Origin: Deltaproteobacteria bacterium
GTDB lineage: Bacteria > Desulfobacterota > Binatia > UBA9968 > CAXXLF01
Length of the DNA: 5,035 nucleotides
Assembly (NCBI GenBank): GCA_022571535.1
Contig: JACZXR010000209.1
Coordinates: 1-5,035, forward strand
Reading direction: 5' to 3'
Both the position numbers and the translations under genes were made by a program. The notes under the pieces were generated by a model. The model was not told the DNA's origin. It searched no databases and saw only the letters and a program-made list of their open reading frames with translations. Positions 4,444-5,035 of the stretch are shown here, piece by piece (the first letter of the stretch is position 1; every line of letters begins with the position of its first letter).

Positions 4444-4473
4444 CTTCCCGTAGCTGAAGAAAAAGGCGAATAC
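4444..4473 (+). repeat. Dispersed repeat family C, copy 2
   Basis: It is the partner of 793-822 (25 of 30 identical). It lies 28 bp after the stop of the coiled-coil ORF and 57 bp beyond the stop of the convergent bactofilin gene. Read on the minus strand it contains GCCTTTTTCTT, so a role in 3' ends is possible, but I see no strong stem before the T-run. Confidence 0.6.
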
Positions 4474-4529
4474 ACAGGTAAGAGTGACACACCGAGGTCA
4501 TACACCAAACTCGGCGCTCTCGATGGGGA

Positions 4530-5035
4530 CTACCTTCTGGACTTCTCCTTCATCCCACCCGAAATCAACCCTACCGTCATGCGCGACCCAGCGGCTACCG
4601 TCAGTGAGGACGCCTTGAGGTCCCCGATAAGCACCCCAGCCTCTAAAAGCTCCACCCGAGATACGGCGTGAATGTTTCCTTTCACTTCGCCTCTGACAAC
4701 AATGTTCTCAGCCCGAATCTCTCCACTGATGTGAGCCCCTGGTTCAACCGTCAAATCACCTTTTATAGAGACCTCCCCCTTGAAGCGACCCGCAATCCGT
4801 ACGTGTCCAGTTCCCTCGATCTTCCCCTCGATCACCGAGCCCGGAGCAATGAGGGATTCCTTATTTTCGGGGTGTCGGTCTGTTTGGCTGGTAAGCTCAA
4901 GGGGCCATCGGAAGGCAAATAAAGTGAGAACAACATGGATCAAACCGAACAATGCAAAGAGGGCTGGCGGAAAAGTACTGAGCGAGCCAATGAAGTCCCC
5001 GAAGTAAAGGAAAAAGCCCCAATACAAGGTGAAGA
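4530..5035 (-). CDS. Membrane-anchored bactofilin, 5' end probably outside the window
   Basis: Bactofilins are bacterial cytoskeletal proteins that polymerise without nucleotide and act in cell shape, stalks, polarity or wall synthesis. Counted from the TTG at 5027, residues 58-158 form the whole bactofilin domain. It is a run of short beta-helix turns rich in G and V/I, including GSVIEGKIEGTGHVRIAGRF, then GDLTVEPGAHISGEIRAENI, then VRGEVKGNI and GDLKASSLTVAAGS. The C-terminal tail is short and basic (KEKSRR). Before the domain, residues 2-40 are strongly hydrophobic (WGFFLYFGDFIG and FPPALFALFGLIHVVLTLFAF), one or two membrane spans, so the filament would be tethered to the inner membrane. 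The frame stays open to the right edge, and TTG 5027 has no ribosome site in view, so the true start likely lies beyond the window. Confidence 0.88.
   Translation of the reverse strand, partial: FTLYWGFFLYFGDFIGSLSTFPPALFALFGLIHVVLTLFAFRWPLELTSQTDRHPENKESLIAPGSVIEGKIEGTGHVRIAGRFKGEVSIKGDLTVEPGAHISGEIRAENIVVRGEVKGNIHAVSRVELLEAGVLIGDLKASSLTVAAGSRMTVGLISGGMKEKSRR

Noticed and set aside
5001..5035. Third copy of family C at the right edge
   Set aside because: Only GGAAAAAG and scattered bases match, and it lies inside the bactofilin gene; within chance for A-rich sequence.

Overview
The window carries single genes separated by repeat-rich spacers, not one long operon. Two proteins have export signals, one has a lipobox and one is a membrane-anchored bactofilin, so a diderm (Gram-negative) bacterium is likely. 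The CFI-box-like protein, the TPR protein with an unknown C-terminal domain and the bactofilin would fit an environmental lineage such as Nitrospirota, NC10/Methylomirabilota or Desulfobacterota. That placement is inference; there is no rRNA or marker gene. Base composition is uneven: the lipoprotein region (about 890-1200) is AT-rich and the esterase gene (2870-3979) is clearly richer in GC. This suggests genes of mixed origin.

Left part (1-890): an open frame enters from the left edge and ends at 182 in a peptide tail that recurs twice later (repeat family A). A signal-peptide protein with a cysteine-less CFI-box-like domain follows (216-707, +), then a likely intrinsic terminator (726-762) and a 30-bp element (family C).

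Middle (887-2400): two minus-strand envelope genes, a secreted TPR protein (1307-2272) and a small putative lipoprotein (887-1216). Each is preceded by a copy of a 42-44 bp repeat (family B, 25/26 identical in its core). The TPR leader also has a perfect 9-bp hairpin just before its Shine-Dalgarno sequence.

Accessory spacer (2400-2870): no intact gene. It holds the second family A copy, a hairpin, two pairs of direct repeats with an 11-bp period, and the broken start of a helix-turn-helix gene of mobile-element type (2702-2815).

Right part: a minus-strand alpha/beta-hydrolase esterase (2870-3979) with a good sigma70-type promoter and a palindrome upstream of it; the third family A copy; a 58-residue coiled-coil ORF (4239-4415, +); the second family C copy; and a membrane-anchored bactofilin (4530 to the right edge, minus).

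The main unexplained pattern is modular. Family A lies 46-48 bp before each of the two plus-strand genes, and family C lies after each of them (A-gene-C twice, with unrelated genes inside). Family B precedes both middle minus-strand genes. No known defence, CRISPR or biosynthetic system is present, and I see no shared biochemical pathway among the genes.
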